Assembly: GCF_023822025.1 (NCBI RefSeq)
Contig: NZ_CP082909.1
Span: forward strand, 2,532,001-2,596,000
DNA: 64,000 bases
Reading direction: 5' to 3'
Source: Endozoicomonas sp. 4G
Lineage (GTDB): Bacteria; Pseudomonadota; Gammaproteobacteria; Pseudomonadales; Endozoicomonadaceae
A program made the translations under genes and the position numbers. The notes below the pieces were generated by a model that saw only the letters and a list, made by a program, of their open reading frames with translations, ran no database searches and was not told the DNA's origin. Of the stretch, positions 61,368 to 64,000 are shown piece by piece (the stretch's first letter is position 1; each line of letters opens with the position of its first letter).

Positions 61368-61710
61368 GGGTTTTTTCCTCAACATCACCCAGGTGGTACC
61401 ACTTGTAAGGGGACCACAGGGCATGGGTGGCGGTGGGGATTTCGGTCAGGGGTCGTTCTGTTGTCATTTCGCGGTTTTCGTACCAGTGGCCGATGAGCAA
61501 TAACAGGCCCTGCTGGATGGTGAGGTTCATTGGCACTTCATCGTCGACCAGGTCTTCTGGCAGGGTATCCCCGTCCACTAAAGTTCGGTTGGTAAAATCC
61601 TGAAAAGTTTCGATGGATGCCCCGGCCAGCACTTTTAAGTAATCGTCTTCGTCGTCACGGTCTGACCGGATGTGTTGTTTAACCAGCGTGAGGTCTAGCA
61701 GGTCAGTCAT
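61351..61710 (-). CDS. Head-tail connector (HK97 gp6-like)
   Basis: The 119-residue protein (LTLVKQHIRSDRDDEDDYLKVL ... QGLLLLIGHWYENRE) is typical of gp6/gp15-type connectors that form a ring below the portal. It overlaps the adaptor and the zinc-ribbon gene. Confidence 0.9.
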   Translation of the reverse strand: MTDLLDLTLVKQHIRSDRDDEDDYLKVLAGASIETFQDFTNRTLVDGDTLPEDLVDDEVPMNLTIQQGLLLLIGHWYENREMTTERPLTEIPTATHALWSPYKWYHLGDVEEKTHDASR

Positions 61711-61855
61711 GTTTCATCCTGTAAATTTTTTTACATTTCCGGCACTGGGTAGTAACCGCAGTCAGATTGCCTGCACTGGTTAGTCGCCCTTTTTTGTCCC
61801 TCCAAAAATAAGGTGTACCCACAGAGCAGCCACATTTATACCGGCCCATTGTCAT
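61703..61855 (-). CDS. Small zinc-ribbon-like phage protein
   Basis: A 50-residue frame from ATG 61855 (MTMGRYKCGCSVG ... TTQCRKCKKIYRMKHD) has CxC and CxxC pairs about 30 residues apart. It overlaps both neighbours in the head operon (20 bases with the upstream gene, eight with the connector), the coupling expected of a real gene. Its role is unknown; similar small zinc proteins occur near head-completion genes. Confidence 0.62.
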   Translation of the reverse strand: MTMGRYKCGCSVGTPYFWRDKKGRLTSAGNLTAVTTQCRKCKKIYRMKHD

Positions 61856-62027
61856 TTTCCCTGGATTCTTGAGGGGTGATGATTTGCCGGAACGGGGTAC
61901 TGGTTACCGGTACGGCTATCTTTTCATGAACCCACCTGGCACCGTCCAGGGGGTTGACTTCTATGACAGTCCCCTGGCGGCAAAGTTGGTTCTGATAGAT
62001 GATGGGCACCAGTAGCTTGATTTTCAT
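61836..62027 (-). CDS. Small hypothetical head-region protein
   Basis: The 63-residue protein (MKIKLLVPIIYQNQLCRQGT ... DGARWVHEKIAVPV) is a compact beta-rich sequence like small proteins often found after capsid genes. It overlaps the capsid stop by ATGA. Function unknown. Confidence 0.65.
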   Translation of the reverse strand: MKIKLLVPIIYQNQLCRQGTVIEVNPLDGARWVHEKIAVPVTSTPFRQIITPQESRENDNGPV

Positions 62028-63349
62028 GCGGCTTCTTTTTTTCCACTTCCGCCTTTGTAGGATGCGGCCATGGCCAGGGACCTGACCGCAGCGGTGTCCA
62101 TTAGACCTGAGTCGGTGCGCATGAAGGCAAGGAATCCGATCTGGCCATAGTCGATGTATTTCTCGGTCATCCGGTGCATGGTGAATCCCATGACATCACG
62201 GATGGTGAATTCGCTCATATCGCCGTAAGCCATGGGAATAGTCCCTGCCCCGATGCTGTCCAGGCCCTGGTCGATGATGTAGGGATCGCCATCGATGAGT
62301 GCAGGGGTGCCATCGGCAATGGAGGGCTTCCAAAGTGGGCGGCCATTGACGTCCAGCATTTCTTTGAACGTTAGCAAGGTGCTGTCGTTCATTAGCCAAC
62401 GGCACGCTTTTGAATTCCTGTACCAGGGGTCCACGCTGTGTTTTAAGCGCAACAAATCTGAATAGCTGATTTCACTTGTGCTGGTTGAAGTGTGGCCGAC
62501 AGTGGCCACCTTCATCAAACCTTCTGGCTGGGTAGTTCCATTCCCGGTAGCGTAGTGTTTGGAAGTGATTCGGCCCAGGCGTTGGCCAAATTTCCGGGTG
62601 ATAAAACTGTCTAACCCGAACGCTGAGTCCTGCAACAGCTCAATGGAAACTTTGACCACTTTGCTGCTGTATTTATAAGCGCCCAGTGTTTTCTGGCCGA
62701 ATTCGAATTCGGTTTCGGCCACCTGGTCATGCTCGGCAACCAGCTCGCCTTCGTTTTCGGTATCGTCGTTAGTAGGCCATTGTAATTCTTCACCAGCACT
62801 GGTGTTAAGAATGGTTGCCACGGTTCGGATGCCGCCGTAGGCTTTCATGGTTTCGATAATGTTTGTTTGTAACAGGACGGGGATCAAATAGCCCCCGGCG
62901 CTGTTGGGGCTGGTGCCCTGTTCTCGGGTTTCTGCTACCCAGTGATCCCTTAGAATTTTCCGTTCTTCCTGGGACAAATCGGTCATCCCGGGTTGTCCTG
63001 AGCGCAGCAGTTTTATAAACGTGTCATGATATTGCTGTTCTTTATCCTGGCGTTCATCTTTGGATTTTTTGGGCCGGATGGGTTGGCCGAAGTCGTCCAG
63101 TTCATATTCCCGGGTTTCTGGGGGCAGTGGGTTTAGAGGTTGTTCGATGGATCGTTGGAGTTCGATGGCTTCTTTCAGGTCTTCAATCCGCTGGTCCAAG
63201 TCTTCCAGGTCTTTTCGAATAGCGTCGTATTCTGTCCGTTCTTCTGAGGTAAAACCCCTGCCTTCCTTTGTGGCTTTATCCACCATGTCACACATTTTTT
63301 TTGCCAGTTCAGCCCGCTTTTGTTGCAGGCGTTTGAGTTCTTCTTTCAT
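62024..63349 (-). CDS. HK97-type major capsid protein
   Basis: The 441-residue protein has an N-terminal coiled-coil scaffolding region (about 1-130, KEELKRLQQKRAELAKKMCD ...) and the HK97 fold from about 150 (NSAGGYLIPVLLQTNIIETM; later GLDSFITRKFGQRLGRI and DPWYRNSKACRWLMND). The scaffold is presumably removed by the protease encoded upstream. Confidence 0.95.
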   Translation of the reverse strand: MKEELKRLQQKRAELAKKMCDMVDKATKEGRGFTSEERTEYDAIRKDLEDLDQRIEDLKEAIELQRSIEQPLNPLPPETREYELDDFGQPIRPKKSKDERQDKEQQYHDTFIKLLRSGQPGMTDLSQEERKILRDHWVAETREQGTSPNSAGGYLIPVLLQTNIIETMKAYGGIRTVATILNTSAGEELQWPTNDDTENEGELVAEHDQVAETEFEFGQKTLGAYKYSSKVVKVSIELLQDSAFGLDSFITRKFGQRLGRITSKHYATGNGTTQPEGLMKVATVGHTSTSTSEISYSDLLRLKHSVDPWYRNSKACRWLMNDSTLLTFKEMLDVNGRPLWKPSIADGTPALIDGDPYIIDQGLDSIGAGTIPMAYGDMSEFTIRDVMGFTMHRMTEKYIDYGQIGFLAFMRTDSGLMDTAAVRSLAMAASYKGGSGKKEAA

Positions 63350-63362
63350 GACGGTTCTCCTG

Positions 63363-63953
63363 TCATTTTGATGAAGCCGCCTGCAGGTGACGGCCTGTGG
63401 TGAAACAGTAATATTCTTCTGCCAGAACGTTGCCTGTATTGGTAACTGACTGTTTAAATGCTTCCATTGAACGGGCAGCGACGGTGGTATCCGGGTAAGC
63501 GGGGTAAGTCACAGGCGAAACATCGTATAGGCGCTTGAATTTTTTAATGGTTCTGACAACCCGACCGTCGTCGTCTTCATCCCAACTATCTTCATCGATC
63601 CAGAAAGAAAAACTGCTTTGGGTGATATCCCCACGTTTAATGCTCTCGGTCAGGTCTTTGGCGTACTGGGTGTCGGGTGGGTCAATCCGGTAATGCAATC
63701 CGGTGGCATCGATCTCCAGTAGCAAAGTATTGGCTCGTGTCCTTCCCAGGATTAAATGGGATTTATGATCGATCAGTGCCCGGACATCATCGTTCATCAC
63801 GGAATCAAACGCTCCGGGGGCAATCTTTTCCCGGAAGCCGCCCAAGTTATCTGACAATTTGTCAAAGACAGCGGCATAACCGGCAATCCGGTTTTCACCG
63901 TCATCGCTTCTAACTTCGATGGTGCCCAGCCGGGTTTCCTTTGATTCATTCAT
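63363..63953 (-). CDS. HK97-type prohead protease
   Basis: The 196-residue protein (GYAAVFDKLSDNLGGFREKIAPGAF ... DVRALIDHKSHLILGRT ... TQSSFSFWI) has the His (DHK) and Ser (QSSFSF) of the U35 family, which matures the capsid. ATG 63953 was preferred over TTG 63959. Confidence 0.93.
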   Translation of the reverse strand: MNESKETRLGTIEVRSDDGENRIAGYAAVFDKLSDNLGGFREKIAPGAFDSVMNDDVRALIDHKSHLILGRTRANTLLLEIDATGLHYRIDPPDTQYAKDLTESIKRGDITQSSFSFWIDEDSWDEDDDGRVVRTIKKFKRLYDVSPVTYPAYPDTTVAARSMEAFKQSVTNTGNVLAEEYYCFTTGRHLQAASSK

Positions 63954-63965
63954 AGCCAATAACCA

Positions 63966-64000
63966 TTAGGTTTCTGTGGGTATTTCTTCTTCAGGGGGGA
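63966..64000 (-). CDS. C-terminal end of a gene upstream of the protease (probably portal)
   Basis: An open frame entering from the right edge ends PPEEEIPTET and stop at 63968-63966, a few bases before the protease. Acidic tails and this position are usual for HK97-type portal proteins; only eleven residues are visible. Confidence 0.45.
   Translation of the reverse strand, partial: PPEEEIPTET

Overview
The window looks like the chromosome of a marine gammaproteobacterium. The host block carries the uvrY-uvrC-pgsA-tRNA(Gly)-tRNA(Cys)-tRNA(Leu) order known from Escherichia coli, and electron-transfer flavoprotein genes of the Pseudomonas/Oceanospirillales type. The style of the prophage and insertion sequences would fit Endozoicomonas or a relative, but that genus guess comes from memory and was not tested. 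Two large mobile elements flank about 10 kb of ordinary host genes.

Positions 1-20616 are the right end of an integrative conjugative element (ICE). It encodes an F-type (MPF-F) type IV secretion system with a MobH-like relaxase. In order there are traC (5' end outside the window), a DnaQ-like exonuclease, a single gene that fuses TrbC, TraW and TraU domains, traN, a reversed parDE pair, traL, a cargo block, traE, traK, traB, traV, a pilin gene, a relaxase (traI/mobH), traD, traF, an AlpA-like regulator and a tyrosine integrase. The integrase lies beside tRNA-Leu(UAA), a probable integration site. The cargo (8454-11556) splits traL from traE. It holds a winged-helix regulator with a palindromic operator, a large AT-rich XRE-type protein and a PIN-toxin/HTH-antitoxin pair. 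It is bounded by two diverged copies of traL plus the first codons of traE. These differ at 20 bases, 18 of them silent, so the second copy probably came from a related element.

Positions 20871-31500 are host genes: three tRNAs, pgsA, uvrC, a uvrY/gacA response regulator, etfBA and the divergent ETF-ubiquinone oxidoreductase gene, an AT-rich secreted protein of unknown function, a DUF1285 protein and a YiiX-type papain-like amidase.

Positions 31988-64000 are most of a prophage that runs off the right edge. The left arm (minus strand) carries the integrase, excisionase, RecT, RecE and a CI-like repressor. Divergent from it are a Cro-like gene, primase, a DUF3987 helicase-like gene, small genes, a nuclease and a lysozyme-type lytic transglycosylase. 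The right arm (minus strand) has a P2-like contractile tail module in canonical order (V, W, J, I, fibres, FI, FII, E/E', T, U, X, D) downstream of an HK97-type head module (protease, capsid, connector proteins). Two insertion sequences break prophage genes. A 1622-bp element with a textbook -1 frameshift signal sits in the integrase (9-bp target duplication), and a 1731-bp IS1634-type element sits in the DUF3987 gene (6-bp target duplication). Removing either one with one target copy restores a full reading frame, so both insertions are probably recent and the prophage is at present probably immobile.

The least explained parts are the ICE cargo block, the duplicated start of the excisionase gene, a 190-base intergenic stretch rich in hairpins with two mutually exclusive pairings (43404-43592), the twin tail-fibre genes that share tip sequences, and a secreted protein built of three cysteine-containing repeats.
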